From NCBI RefSeq assembly GCF_009729205.1, contig NZ_VTHB01000008.1, positions 1 to 64,000 of the forward strand: a stretch of 64,000 bases of DNA, in the 5' to 3' direction. Origin of the DNA: Mycobacteroides sp. CBMA 271. Its GTDB lineage: Bacteria; Actinomycetota; Actinomycetes; Mycobacteriales; Mycobacteriaceae. Position numbers and translations under genes: made by a program. The notes below the pieces were generated by a model. It worked only from the letters and a program-made list of their open reading frames with translations. It made no database searches and had not been told where the DNA came from. Below are positions 1 to 8,450 of the stretch, in pieces (within the stretch, counting starts at the first letter, position 1; each line of letters begins with the position of its first letter).

Positions 1-1
1 C

Positions 2-295
2 TTAGACGCCGGTGTAACGGCTGGCGGCGGCGGCATCCTCGGCGACGTAGGTCGCGGCGGCATCGCCCAGGTTCAGCTGCGCAATATCGAGCAGCGCGTT
101 GACCTTCGCGGACACCTCGACGAACCGAGCGTGCGCGGCCTGGAAGGCCACCGACGACTCACCGACGTGAAAGGCCTGCGCCGACATCGCAGCCTGCTCG
201 GCCTGCGAGATAGTGCTGCGCATCAACGCGGTCTTCGCGCCGAAGGTGCCCTCTGCGGCCACCAGAGCGGGGATGTGTGCGTCAAGCAGACTCAT
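2..295 (-). CDS. esxG: EsxG-like ESX-3 type secreted protein (WXG100 superfamily)
   Basis: This 97-residue protein resembles mycobacterial EsxG (TB9.8) from its first residues, MSLLDAHIPALV, through QAEQAAMSAQAF, to the C-terminal YVAED, a YxxxD/E secretion signal. EsxG pairs with EsxH as a helical-hairpin heterodimer exported by ESX-3 and linked to iron and zinc acquisition. The ATG at 295 follows a GGAGAGG ribosome site. The esxH partner would lie just left of the window and cannot be seen. Unlike the core ESX-3 locus, no PPE gene lies between it and the PE gene, and the operon upstream is an isonitrile-lipopeptide cluster. It is probably a second copy, not the core ESX-3 gene; that is inference. 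Confidence 0.9.
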   Translation of the reverse strand: MSLLDAHIPALVAAEGTFGAKTALMRSTISQAEQAAMSAQAFHVGESSVAFQAAHARFVEVSAKVNALLDIAQLNLGDAAATYVAEDAAAASRYTGV

Positions 296-330
296 ATGAT
301 CCTCTCCTTCTTCTCAGTTTCTATTTCCTG

Positions 331-642
331 TTATCCCGCAAGCCACGGCATATACGCTGCGGCAGCGTGCATGTCACCGACGGTGTAGCTGACGGCTCCC
401 TCGGAAACTCCGATGCCCGCCCTCCCCAGCTCGGACACGGCACCGGTGGCCGCACCCTCACGCTCGACGGCATGCGCACTGAACACCGCCGCATTCTGGA
501 TCGATACTGGATCAGCGGCCGGTGGCACCACGACAGTGATCACCGGAGCAGCGGCGGCATGAGCGGCGGCAAGACGTGCGGTCAGGGCCTCCACCGCGGC
601 ACCGGCGGCCATCAGCCCTTCGGGAACGACGTTGAGGCTCAT
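331..642 (-). CDS. PE family protein, PE5-like
   Basis: This 103-residue protein consists of a PE domain only. MSLNVVPEGL carries the Pro-Glu signature, and the following helices match PE5 of the ESX-3 locus (AVEALTARLAAAHA, APVITVVVPPAADPVS). SYTVGD near the C-terminus is the YxxxD/E export signal. The ATG at 642 is chosen because GGAAGGGG precedes it and the PE domain starts there; an in-frame extension would run back into the NRPS. It starts 31 bp after the NRPS stop and ends 35 bp before esxG, so one transcript is likely. PE proteins normally pair with a PPE protein, and none is encoded beside it here. Confidence 0.9.
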   Translation of the reverse strand: MSLNVVPEGLMAAGAAVEALTARLAAAHAAAAPVITVVVPPAADPVSIQNAAVFSAHAVEREGAATGAVSELGRAGIGVSEGAVSYTVGDMHAAAAYMPWLAG

Positions 643-673
643 CGTGAGCACCCCTTCCGTGTGTGTGTTTCGA

Positions 674-3600
674 TCATCGAGAACATCCGTGTTCCAACAG
701 ATCTCGAAGCGATTCCGGCGCCGCAACGAGCTCGACACCGGGGCCGGATTCGAGTGCGATGGTCGGATAGTCGGCCAGGAACTCCGCATACGTTCGTGAG
801 CCGAGCCTCATCCCGAGGCCGGCCCAGGCGTCGATCACCGACCACCGCCGCGGGTTGCACGCGGCCCACTCGCTGAGATCCACCCGGCGCATCCACTCAC
901 CTAAATCGACTTCCTCCAGCCCGTACCCAGCGAGGAACTCCGTGTAGGGCACCTCCAGACCACGCACAACGGTGATCCCACGTCCCAGCGTGGATGACTC
1001 CTGCAGCAGTCCCAGAATCTGTTTGGCCACGACGTGTCCCGTGGTGACCTCCTCGGTCAGCACCACAGAAGGGCAGGCCCGCACGGCAATGGACGCATCG
1101 ACAATCGACACCAACACGTCGGCGGAGGCACGTAGCTGGTCGGCCTCGCCCAGCACCCGGGGCAGCCGTACCAGGGTGAAGTCAAGCTCGCTAGGCGAGC
1201 CGGCCACCACAAGTTCGGCTAACGCCTTCGAGGCCGCGTACGGGTAGACGGCTTGGCGAGGATCGGTGACCCGCGCTACTGCGGCGTCCCCGTTGACAAC
1301 GTACGTCGACATGTGGACCAGCCGCACACCACCGGCCACACACGCCTCAACGGCCGCCGAAACCAGCTCCACGTTCGCGTCGCGAACATCCCGGTAGGGC
1401 GCCAACATATTGGTATTCCCAATGCAATTGACGACAGTTCGGGCGCCCGCGTCACGCAGCAACTGGTCGATACTGTTCGGACCGAACCCGGCTCCCATAT
1501 GAAGGATCCGGACGCCGGCGACATCCCGGAGAGCCGGCCAGGGCCCAGCCTCGGCGAGCTCCGACCTCGTCGCAAAGACCACGTCGGGTCGCAATGTGCC
1601 GTCACGTTTCAGATCGAGCACCGCCCGCGCAAATCCGGTGCCGACGATTCCGGAAGCGCCAAGCACAACTAGTGCGCCACTGCTCCGGTCCTGGGATCCT
1701 CTGGTACTCAGTGTCGTAGCGGTACGGGTCGTTAGCATCCGCTCGAGATCGGCACCAATCTCGGCCGCGGCATCGACCGATGCAAGCTCCTCCGCCGCTG
1801 CTCCCACCGCAGCCAGGTAGGCGGCACTGTCGGCACTGATCAGATCCAGAATGGACAGCTGCCTACCGAGGTACTTGCGGGTGTCCGGGAGAATCTTGAT
1901 GAGATCCAGCGATCCGATCCCCTCGTTCAGAAGCGATGAATCCGCCCCGATCGGCCGCCCGAGGTGTCGACTCCAGATCCGCGCGAGACCCGCTGCAGTC
2001 TCCCCAATCTCGTCGTCGTTCGGCACGGCGTCCACGAATTGCGGCATAGTCTGCAGACTGTCGTTGTCGACCTTTCCGTTCGCCTTCCTCGGGATCGCAG
2101 GCACACCCACGACAAAGAATGAGGCGACACCGAAACTCGCCAGGGCACGCCTGATCCTGACGGCAACCTCGTTGTCTTCCAAGCCTTCACGGGTGCGTCC
2201 GGTTTGGAACCACACCACAAGCCCACCGTTGTGGACCCCGACACCGACATCGGCAACAGCGACATCCTCAGAAAGGCAGCGGACTATCGCAGCGGTGTCC
2301 ACCCGTCTACCGGAGACCTTCACGATCGCGTCCCGGCGACCGGCGAAGAGGGGAAAGCCGTCTTCGTCGACAACCACACGGTCGGCCGTGGCGAATGCTC
2401 GCCGTATCGCACCGTCGGTGGTGTTCACCGTTCCGAAACTCGCGCTGTCCATCCCGAGGTATCCAGGCGACACGGTGTCTCCCGCGATGACGACTTCACC
2501 GAAGGCGATGAACACGGTGTTCGGCAGAATCGGCCTGCCCAACCTAAGGCGTTCCGCGCTGGCATGGCCGGATCCGTCGCAGACGATGGGCAGCTGGGAG
2601 ACGACAACCGTCGTCTCGGTCGGACCGTAGGTAGAGATCAACGTGATATGTTGGGAGACAACGGAATCAGCCCACTTATCGACAACACTCGGGCGGATCG
2701 CCTCACCACCGACTACTACCTGACGGATGCCGGAGCCGCCGATCACACTCAGGGCATCGGGATCCTCGCACAGCAAGTGCCATACCGCGGTCGGCAGATC
2801 GATCAGTGTCGGACCGTCGACGAGATCTTGTCGAAGCGCGTCAAGGTCACCGGTCTTGACGGCGGTGGAGCGGACAAGGGTGGCTCCGCAGACCGCCGCG
2901 CCGAAGATCTCTTCAACACTGATATCCGATGTCAACGGGGCACATTGCAGGAGGGTGTCGGACGCTGCCCAGTGATAGGCATCTCGCACCGCATCGCTGA
3001 ACATCGCCAGCGCACCGTGAGATATCGGCACGAGCTTGGGTTCTCCGGTCGAGCCCGAGGTCGCCATGATGTAGGCGGTTCTGGTGGCCAACCCGCTGTC
3101 CTGCGCCACTCTATCGATGCGTTGGTCGACAAGCCGGCGCAACGACTCGTCCAGGTCCGCCGTGAGCACAGCGGCGGCAACGTCGACCTCCCACACGGCG
3201 ACACCCGCGGTGTGTTCCGCGATCGAATTCATGCGCAGCGGAACCTCTTCGGCACTATCGCACACGCTGTAACCGCAGCCGGCAAGATGGCTTGCGACTA
3301 ACAAGTCGATGGTCTTGTCGGTGTCGTCGTCGAGGCACACCACAATGTCGCCGGGCTCAATACCAGTGCGCTCCAGCCACGCGATCCACGGATCGACGAA
3401 TCGACGCCCCACGAGGAATTTGCCCACTCCACCTGACGTGTCCGTGAACCAGGCGGACGAGGGCTGTCGCCTTGCCTGCATGGATTCGTCACCTCGGCGG
3501 AGAGCGCCGTCCGGTCCGATCGCGAACCATTCGTTCACCGCCATCGCGATCGGCTTGTCCCACAGGCCATCCATCGATCCGAGCGCGGCGGCGATCCGTT

Positions 3601-4858
3601 CGGCGACCCAGGGATGCGCGTGTGCCTCGGCCGCATCCACCCGCTGCCAGATGGACAGTGTGAGGGCGCGATCGTCCTCATTCACGATGCACGACACGGT
3701 CATGCCTTCGACGGGACCGATGTCGGTGGGAACCGGCGCCTCCGACAGGAACGGACGCAGGGCCGGGGCACAGGTCTCGCGAATGAAGTTGAACGTCAGC
3801 GCCTCGACGTGAGATGTCCTGTTGATCGCCAGGTACATCCGCCGGTACTGCTCTTCACGGAGCCAACGGCGCCGCGATGCCCTGACGTAGTCACGATCAA
3901 GCGCACGGACAACATCACGCACAGATGCGAACGCGGCGAACCGAACCGGGTGCGCAATCGAGTTGACCAGGCAGGTCGCCACGTCCAGGTCGGGGTCTGC
4001 GAACCGATTGTCGACGGCATGGATCAGCAGGGTCGTGGTGCTCTGCTGCAGGCTCGCGTTCACCGCCACGGATGCTGCGGCAACAAGGATGTTCAACGGG
4101 ACCTGCCTGGACTCGGCCAGAGCGACAACCGCATCGAACGCCTTGCCGGAGAGCGTGATCGATTCGCGTAGGACACCCTTGGCCGCGGACGAGGGAGGGG
4201 GCTCCACCATTCGGCCCTGCCCGGCATGTCTGGCAGCATCGGCAAGCTCGTCCCGAACGGTGCGCGCAAAGCGTTGCAGGGACTCGTCTGCCTTGACATT
4301 CTCCCGGTTGTGCGCCACCGAAAGTTTTGCCATACCCTCACTGAAGCAAGGAATATCGACCGCGGGTGCACTCGCGAGATGTCGCGCCAGGTCGGCCTCT
4401 ACCACCCCGACCGCCCCCCCGTCGAGCAGGAGGTGGTGCGCCTGTATGTCGAGGCCCACTACCAGACCGTCTTCGCGGATTCGCGCCGTATAGCGCACGA
4501 GTGGCTTGCCGTGTAGATCCGGAAACCAGGTACGTACGAGCTCCTCGCCGCACCGGATCGTCAGGTTCTCGTCATCGCTGGCGACGTGCACGATGTCGCT
4601 GAACTCCAACCGCCGCGCGAGATCTGGATAGTCGGCTGCGTCCTTCGACGCCTCCAGGACGCAGAGCTGCACCGGATTCCCGGCGATCGTCGATTCCAGC
4701 GCCGCGCGGAACGCCCGCATGTCCTGCGGATGAAACCGGTAACTCTTGCCGATCAGGTACAACCCTGGATCGTCGGCCTGCTGTGCGCCGTTGTAGATGT
4801 TCTGCTGAGACCTACTCAAGGAGACGCGATCCACCCGGGGCTCCACCACTGCCGTCAC
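674..4858 (-). CDS. nrp: One-module NRPS (C-A-T-R) of isonitrile lipopeptide synthesis
   Basis: This 1394-residue synthetase corresponds to Rv0101 (Nrp) and ScoA. A condensation domain carries HHLLLDG at residues 141-147. The adenylation domain has ATSGSTGEPK near 600 and TYGPTETT near 740. The carrier domain has GIGSLDL near 978. A C-terminal thioester reductase has GASGIVGTGF near 1065 and YAASK near 1205. It should acylate an amino acid with the isonitrile acyl chain and release it reductively. The GTG at 4858 overlaps the carrier-protein stop as GTGA and fixes the start. M. tuberculosis Nrp is about 2500 residues with two modules; this one has a single module, as in the Streptomyces enzyme. 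The adenylation substrate was not deduced. Confidence 0.93.
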   Translation of the reverse strand: MTAVVEPRVDRVSLSRSQQNIYNGAQQADDPGLYLIGKSYRFHPQDMRAFRAALESTIAGNPVQLCVLEASKDAADYPDLARRLEFSDIVHVASDDENLTIRCGEELVRTWFPDLHGKPLVRYTARIREDGLVVGLDIQAHHLLLDGGAVGVVEADLARHLASAPAVDIPCFSEGMAKLSVAHNRENVKADESLQRFARTVRDELADAARHAGQGRMVEPPPSSAAKGVLRESITLSGKAFDAVVALAESRQVPLNILVAAASVAVNASLQQSTTTLLIHAVDNRFADPDLDVATCLVNSIAHPVRFAAFASVRDVVRALDRDYVRASRRRWLREEQYRRMYLAINRTSHVEALTFNFIRETCAPALRPFLSEAPVPTDIGPVEGMTVSCIVNEDDRALTLSIWQRVDAAEAHAHPWVAERIAAALGSMDGLWDKPIAMAVNEWFAIGPDGALRRGDESMQARRQPSSAWFTDTSGGVGKFLVGRRFVDPWIAWLERTGIEPGDIVVCLDDDTDKTIDLLVASHLAGCGYSVCDSAEEVPLRMNSIAEHTAGVAVWEVDVAAAVLTADLDESLRRLVDQRIDRVAQDSGLATRTAYIMATSGSTGEPKLVPISHGALAMFSDAVRDAYHWAASDTLLQCAPLTSDISVEEIFGAAVCGATLVRSTAVKTGDLDALRQDLVDGPTLIDLPTAVWHLLCEDPDALSVIGGSGIRQVVVGGEAIRPSVVDKWADSVVSQHITLISTYGPTETTVVVSQLPIVCDGSGHASAERLRLGRPILPNTVFIAFGEVVIAGDTVSPGYLGMDSASFGTVNTTDGAIRRAFATADRVVVDEDGFPLFAGRRDAIVKVSGRRVDTAAIVRCLSEDVAVADVGVGVHNGGLVVWFQTGRTREGLEDNEVAVRIRRALASFGVASFFVVGVPAIPRKANGKVDNDSLQTMPQFVDAVPNDDEIGETAAGLARIWSRHLGRPIGADSSLLNEGIGSLDLIKILPDTRKYLGRQLSILDLISADSAAYLAAVGAAAEELASVDAAAEIGADLERMLTTRTATTLSTRGSQDRSSGALVVLGASGIVGTGFARAVLDLKRDGTLRPDVVFATRSELAEAGPWPALRDVAGVRILHMGAGFGPNSIDQLLRDAGARTVVNCIGNTNMLAPYRDVRDANVELVSAAVEACVAGGVRLVHMSTYVVNGDAAVARVTDPRQAVYPYAASKALAELVVAGSPSELDFTLVRLPRVLGEADQLRASADVLVSIVDASIAVRACPSVVLTEEVTTGHVVAKQILGLLQESSTLGRGITVVRGLEVPYTEFLAGYGLEEVDLGEWMRRVDLSEWAACNPRRWSVIDAWAGLGMRLGSRTYAEFLADYPTIALESGPGVELVAAPESLRDLLEHGCSR

Positions 4859-5106
4859 GCGGCACCGTCCAACCCAGCCTGCCCCAACACACGGACCCAT
4901 CCCGCGACGGACAGATCGCCCGCCATATCTTTCTGCATTACTGATCCACGGCCCACTCCGAGCTGCTTCATCAGAAGCATGAATCGGACCGAGTCCAGCC
5001 CCAAATCCCGGAGGTCGGTCGCGTCACCATCGAAAAGCTCCGACTCGGAGATGTACAGCACCTCGCAGAGTGCTCCGAGAACTCGTTCACGCGTGACATC
5101 AGACAC
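4855..5106 (-). CDS. Acyl carrier protein of the isonitrile cluster (Rv0100/ScoB-like)
   Basis: This is a small helical carrier protein of 83 residues. DLRDLGLDSVRF contains the serine that would take phosphopantetheine (Ser39 from this start). It carries the acyl chain activated by the FadD10-like ligase, which the oxidase then converts to an isonitrile. The GTG at 5106 overlaps the fadD10 stop by 8 bp and has GGAG nine bases upstream. An ATG at 5121 would add five residues but has a poorer ribosome site. Its stop overlaps the NRPS start (GTGA). The position between fadD10 and nrp is the same as Rv0100 in M. tuberculosis. Confidence 0.9.
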   Translation of the reverse strand: MSDVTRERVLGALCEVLYISESELFDGDATDLRDLGLDSVRFMLLMKQLGVGRGSVMQKDMAGDLSVAGWVRVLGQAGLDGAA

Positions 5107-6661
5107 GAGCCGAGGCTCCATTCAGCATCGCCGCCAAAGATGAGCGAATAACCTTGCCAGACTTGGTTCGTGGAATGTCCTCGACAAGCTCGATGAAGGA
5201 CGGCCTAGCCATCGACTCCGATTCGCGTCGAAAACTAGCCGCGATCCGCTGCTTGAGATCGGCTGATTTCTGCGTATCGAGCGGCCCAGAGGGGACCACC
5301 GCCAGTCCAACCAGGGCGCCGAAATCCTCATCGGGAACCTCATAGCACGCCGCCTCGCGGACGCCCGGAACTGTTTCAGCGATCCGATCGACTTCGTCGG
5401 GCACCACGTTGACTCCGCCCGAAATAATCATCTCCGACGATCGACCCCTGATGTAGAAGAAGCCATCTTCCCGGCGCTCTACCAGGTCTCCGGTGTTCAC
5501 CCACCCGTCGACCAGGACCTCCCGGGTGCGATCGGGATTGTTCCAGTACCCCAACATGTTTGCCGGCGACTTAATCCACAGCGTGCCATAAGGCGCAGAG
5601 GCAATAGCATCAGCGGGCCCGCCGACCTCACTGCTCGAAAGGTATGTCTGCACCCCCGGGTACGGACGTCCGACGGCACCCTCCTCGATCCTAGAAATCG
5701 ATTCCGCGTCCGTCGGCAGACACAGTGCAGTACAACCTGTTTCGCTCAACCCATAGACCTGAGCCGTGCACACCCCGGCAGCTTCGATGAATTGCACGTC
5801 GCCGGGGATTGCCCGCGAACCGCCGTAGGCTATTAATCGCAACTGACCGACTGAGGCGCCGGTGGACCTCATCTCGGACACCAGTCGGGTGAGGAGGGTG
5901 GGAACCAGACACGTTGTTGCGACACCATTCCCGGCGAGTATCTCGGCCACAGAGGACCTACCTTCACCACCGGTGAGGCACGAGGCACCATGCGTCAGAC
6001 CATTGAGGATCCACCAGAGTCCTCCGATGTGCGTCGCGGGTAACGGCGAGTATGTGGTTTCCCCGGCGACCCAATCTATCCAGTTCAGCCCCTCGTCCCG
6101 CAGGATATCCGGGACGGCGAAGAAGGAGCGGTTGGGCAGCAGCACGGCCTTCGGCTCACCGGTCGTGCCACTGGTGAAGATCATGGCGAGTGGGTTATCC
6201 GCACCGCCTTGCCCCCCGTCCAGTGGCGGACAACCGAAGTTAGCATTGCCACCCTCCTCGGCGCCTGCACGCACCGCTATCCTCGTAATCGACTGAGTGT
6301 CTTCGGATAGCAACACATCGGGAGCCGCGACCAGGATCGCATCAGGTTCGGTCACCTCACAGAAGCGAGCGATGGTCGCCGCAGGCAGGGCGCTGTCCAC
6401 CATGACCGCGATGGCCCCGAGACGCGCACAGGCCAACACCGAGAGATAGGTCTCGGGCCCGTTGTCCGAGAGAACCACTACCCGGGATCCGCGGGAGACC
6501 GATTCATCGTGAAGTCTTGCCGCCAGCCCTTCGATGGCCGCGACGAGCTCCGCGTAATGCAGCAGACTCGTACCGTCGCAGCGGCGCAACGCAACCGCCG
6601 CTGGCTGCATACGGGCCCGCGCAATGACCCGTTGCAGCACGGTGGGTGGTGACTGTGACAT
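5099..6661 (-). CDS. fadD10: FadD10-like fatty acyl-AMP/acyl-ACP ligase
   Basis: This 520-residue ANL-superfamily adenylating enzyme has the P-loop IFTSGTTGEPK, the A5 motif YGLSETGC, the A7/A8 hinge region GWVNTGDLVERR and FYIRGRSSEMI, and the catalytic Lys region IPRTKSGKVIR at the C-terminus. FadD10 (Rv0099) and ScoC activate a medium-chain acid as acyl-AMP and load it on the cluster carrier protein, not on CoA. It lies 29 bp after fcoT, and its stop overlaps the carrier-protein start, as in the reference clusters. General acyl-CoA ligase activity cannot be excluded from motifs alone, but the context makes the ACP role likely. Confidence 0.92.
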   Translation of the reverse strand: MSQSPPTVLQRVIARARMQPAAVALRRCDGTSLLHYAELVAAIEGLAARLHDESVSRGSRVVVLSDNGPETYLSVLACARLGAIAVMVDSALPAATIARFCEVTEPDAILVAAPDVLLSEDTQSITRIAVRAGAEEGGNANFGCPPLDGGQGGADNPLAMIFTSGTTGEPKAVLLPNRSFFAVPDILRDEGLNWIDWVAGETTYSPLPATHIGGLWWILNGLTHGASCLTGGEGRSSVAEILAGNGVATTCLVPTLLTRLVSEMRSTGASVGQLRLIAYGGSRAIPGDVQFIEAAGVCTAQVYGLSETGCTALCLPTDAESISRIEEGAVGRPYPGVQTYLSSSEVGGPADAIASAPYGTLWIKSPANMLGYWNNPDRTREVLVDGWVNTGDLVERREDGFFYIRGRSSEMIISGGVNVVPDEVDRIAETVPGVREAACYEVPDEDFGALVGLAVVPSGPLDTQKSADLKQRIAASFRRESESMARPSFIELVEDIPRTKSGKVIRSSLAAMLNGASARV

Positions 6662-6690
6662 GACGGTGAAATCTGCTTCCTGTCGGCGTG

Positions 6691-7245
6691 CTACGGGATG
6701 TTGAGGACGGCTATTTCGAACTCCCCACTCGCCGATCCTCCACTCTCATCCCAGAATTCGATGGTGCTGTGGAACTGCAAATAGCGCCACGACCGTTCGA
6801 CGATGTGGAAGTCGCGGGCCTGCAGACGTGCGGAGAAGTGCCGCGAATCGACCAGTCTCCGGAACCGCGATGATGTGCTCTTGATCAACATGCCGGCGAG
6901 CTGATTCCGGTAGTAGTCCTCGATCGACCAGCCGCGGAATGCCCAAATATCCTCGTTCACAACGCCTTGAGCGAACGCACTGTACGCGAGCTGGTTGAAG
7001 CACAGGACCAGTTCCACGGCGTTGAAGTGGCCCGTGCTGCGAATGTAGGCGGATTCGTTGATCCCGAAGTTTCCTCGTGCGTGCACCGCATCGGAGGTGA
7101 TTCCGTATTCCGCATCGGTCAGGTAGCGACATCCCTTGTACGAGTACGGCTCGAGCACTCTGCTGAGCACATCCTCCCCGATGGGAACCATGCCCGTCGA
7201 GGGCAACCCGGTCTGCACCGACAGGGTTGCCGCGGCACCGCTCAC
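6691..7245 (-). CDS. fcoT: FcoT-like thioesterase (Rv0098/ScoD)
   Basis: This 184-residue hot-dog-fold thioesterase closely resembles M. tuberculosis FcoT (183 residues): LEPYSYKGCRYLTDA, NESAYIRSTGHFNAVEL, LCFNQLAYSAFA, and the C-terminal FEIAVLNIP. In isonitrile lipopeptide synthesis this family acts on the beta-amino acyl intermediate; earlier work described a long-chain acyl-CoA thioesterase. The GTG at 7245 overlaps the TGA of the upstream oxidase (GTGA), which sets the start and gives the family length. A longer in-frame reading upstream falls inside the oxidase gene and is not used. Confidence 0.92.
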   Translation of the reverse strand: MSGAAATLSVQTGLPSTGMVPIGEDVLSRVLEPYSYKGCRYLTDAEYGITSDAVHARGNFGINESAYIRSTGHFNAVELVLCFNQLAYSAFAQGVVNEDIWAFRGWSIEDYYRNQLAGMLIKSTSSRFRRLVDSRHFSARLQARDFHIVERSWRYLQFHSTIEFWDESGGSASGEFEIAVLNIP

Positions 7246-8111
7246 GCCGCCAGTCCAGGCGTCTCGAGACCATCCAACATGGTCAGGCGGTGGGTTGTCA
7301 GGGTTCCCGAGGCGGTTCCATGTTTGGCCCGGTGGACGAGAGCCCGGTTGTCCCACAAGACAATATCGCCCACCTCGTAATGCTGAGCGTGGATGAACGG
7401 CGAGGCATAATCGGAATCGAGCTGTCCCGACGCTTCCAGCAGCTGCCGAAGCAGCGCCGGATCCAGAAGCTTTCCTTGCCCGTCCTCGATCGTTTCGGTG
7501 CCGGCCTCGCAGATGTAGAGGATTTCTTCCTCGGTCTTCGGGTGTTTGATCACCGTGGGCCATTTCTGCGGAGGGGTGACCCGCTCGATCTCGGCCAAGA
7601 TTTCTCCGATGGGCCGGTAGACATCGCTCGGGCGGATCTTGATGTAGCGGCGCGGAGTATGGGTGCTGTAGGTCCCCCGTATCGAGCCTTTCACCTTGTC
7701 AGACAACGATTCCCATACCTTGTTGAGGTCGATGAAGTATGTCCCTCTGTCGCGCCCGGGTACCGCGAGCGGCACCACCATGGAGAACGCAAAGGGTTTC
7801 GGCATGAACATGTAGTCGACATGCCAGAACGCGCCGGTCTTCGGAACGCCGTGCCCCTGTTCGGTGGACGAGACGAAGATCTCGGGGTGGTCCTTGTGGT
7901 GATAGACGGGCTCGTAGTAGGGCACGATCTCTCCGATCAGCCGCCCAAGGCGGATGAATTGCTCGGGTGTCGGATGAACATCCTTAAGGACGACGAGTTT
8001 GTTCTCATAGACGAGTTCACGAATCTCCCGTGTCTCGATGCCCTCCAAGTTCCCCGGGTCTATCCCCGTGACCTGCGCCCCCAGACCCTCGCCCTTCACG
8101 TTCAGCGTCAT
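7242..8111 (-). CDS. Fe(II)/2-oxoglutarate oxidase forming the isonitrile (Rv0097/ScoE-like)
   Basis: This 289-residue TauD-family enzyme has metal ligands visible as His97-x-Asp99 (FWHVDY) and His260 (ALVHRA), with Arg275 positioned for 2-oxoglutarate. Lys158 and His264 fall where ScoE contacts the substrate carboxylate, at a constant residue offset; that alignment is from memory. The enzyme oxidatively decarboxylates an N-carboxymethyl acyl intermediate to the isonitrile. The ATG at 8111 is preferred over one 33 bp upstream because AGGGAG precedes it and the length then equals Rv0097. It is the first gene of the operon. In M. tuberculosis PPE1 (Rv0096) stands upstream; here there is none. 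Confidence 0.92.
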   Translation of the reverse strand: MTLNVKGEGLGAQVTGIDPGNLEGIETREIRELVYENKLVVLKDVHPTPEQFIRLGRLIGEIVPYYEPVYHHKDHPEIFVSSTEQGHGVPKTGAFWHVDYMFMPKPFAFSMVVPLAVPGRDRGTYFIDLNKVWESLSDKVKGSIRGTYSTHTPRRYIKIRPSDVYRPIGEILAEIERVTPPQKWPTVIKHPKTEEEILYICEAGTETIEDGQGKLLDPALLRQLLEASGQLDSDYASPFIHAQHYEVGDIVLWDNRALVHRAKHGTASGTLTTHRLTMLDGLETPGLAA

Positions 8112-8450
8112 CGACTCCCTACTCTGCTTGCTGATCGGACCCAACCCATGACGTCAACCGCTGAGCGTGCAGCGGATGGACTAGAAGATAAGTCGAGCCG
8201 TGGACGCGAAAAGTTCCCGCAGACTTCAAATGTCGTTTGAGTGGGTAGGCAACCGGTCGGCACGCACCAAGCTCATGTCGGGAAAGACGTTGGAAAACAA
8301 TCGAATTAGTGGGCGGCGTCACGGGCAGCGGAAGGAGTCGGCTGCATCACCTAGCGGGCTCGCTCACGCAGCGATCGCACGCAAGAACACACCGTCGACC
8401 ATTCTGTGGATATCGCGCCTAGCAAACAGCTCCGTTGCTAGCCTTGACGG
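8112..8450. promoter_or_regulatory. Divergent intergenic region of the isonitrile operon
   Basis: This 339-bp stretch separates the isonitrile operon (minus) from a membrane-protein gene (plus), so it should hold the promoter of the seven-gene operon. No gene is seen. The only symmetry noted is a short imperfect palindrome, TCAAA-TGTCG-TTTGA, at 8226-8240. No convincing Zur or IdeR box was recognised by eye. A promoter is inferred from position only. Confidence 0.4.

Noticed and set aside
8112..8450. Zur or IdeR box before the isonitrile operon
   Set aside because: AT-rich patches such as GGAAAACAATCGAATT do not fit either consensus well enough to report as a site.
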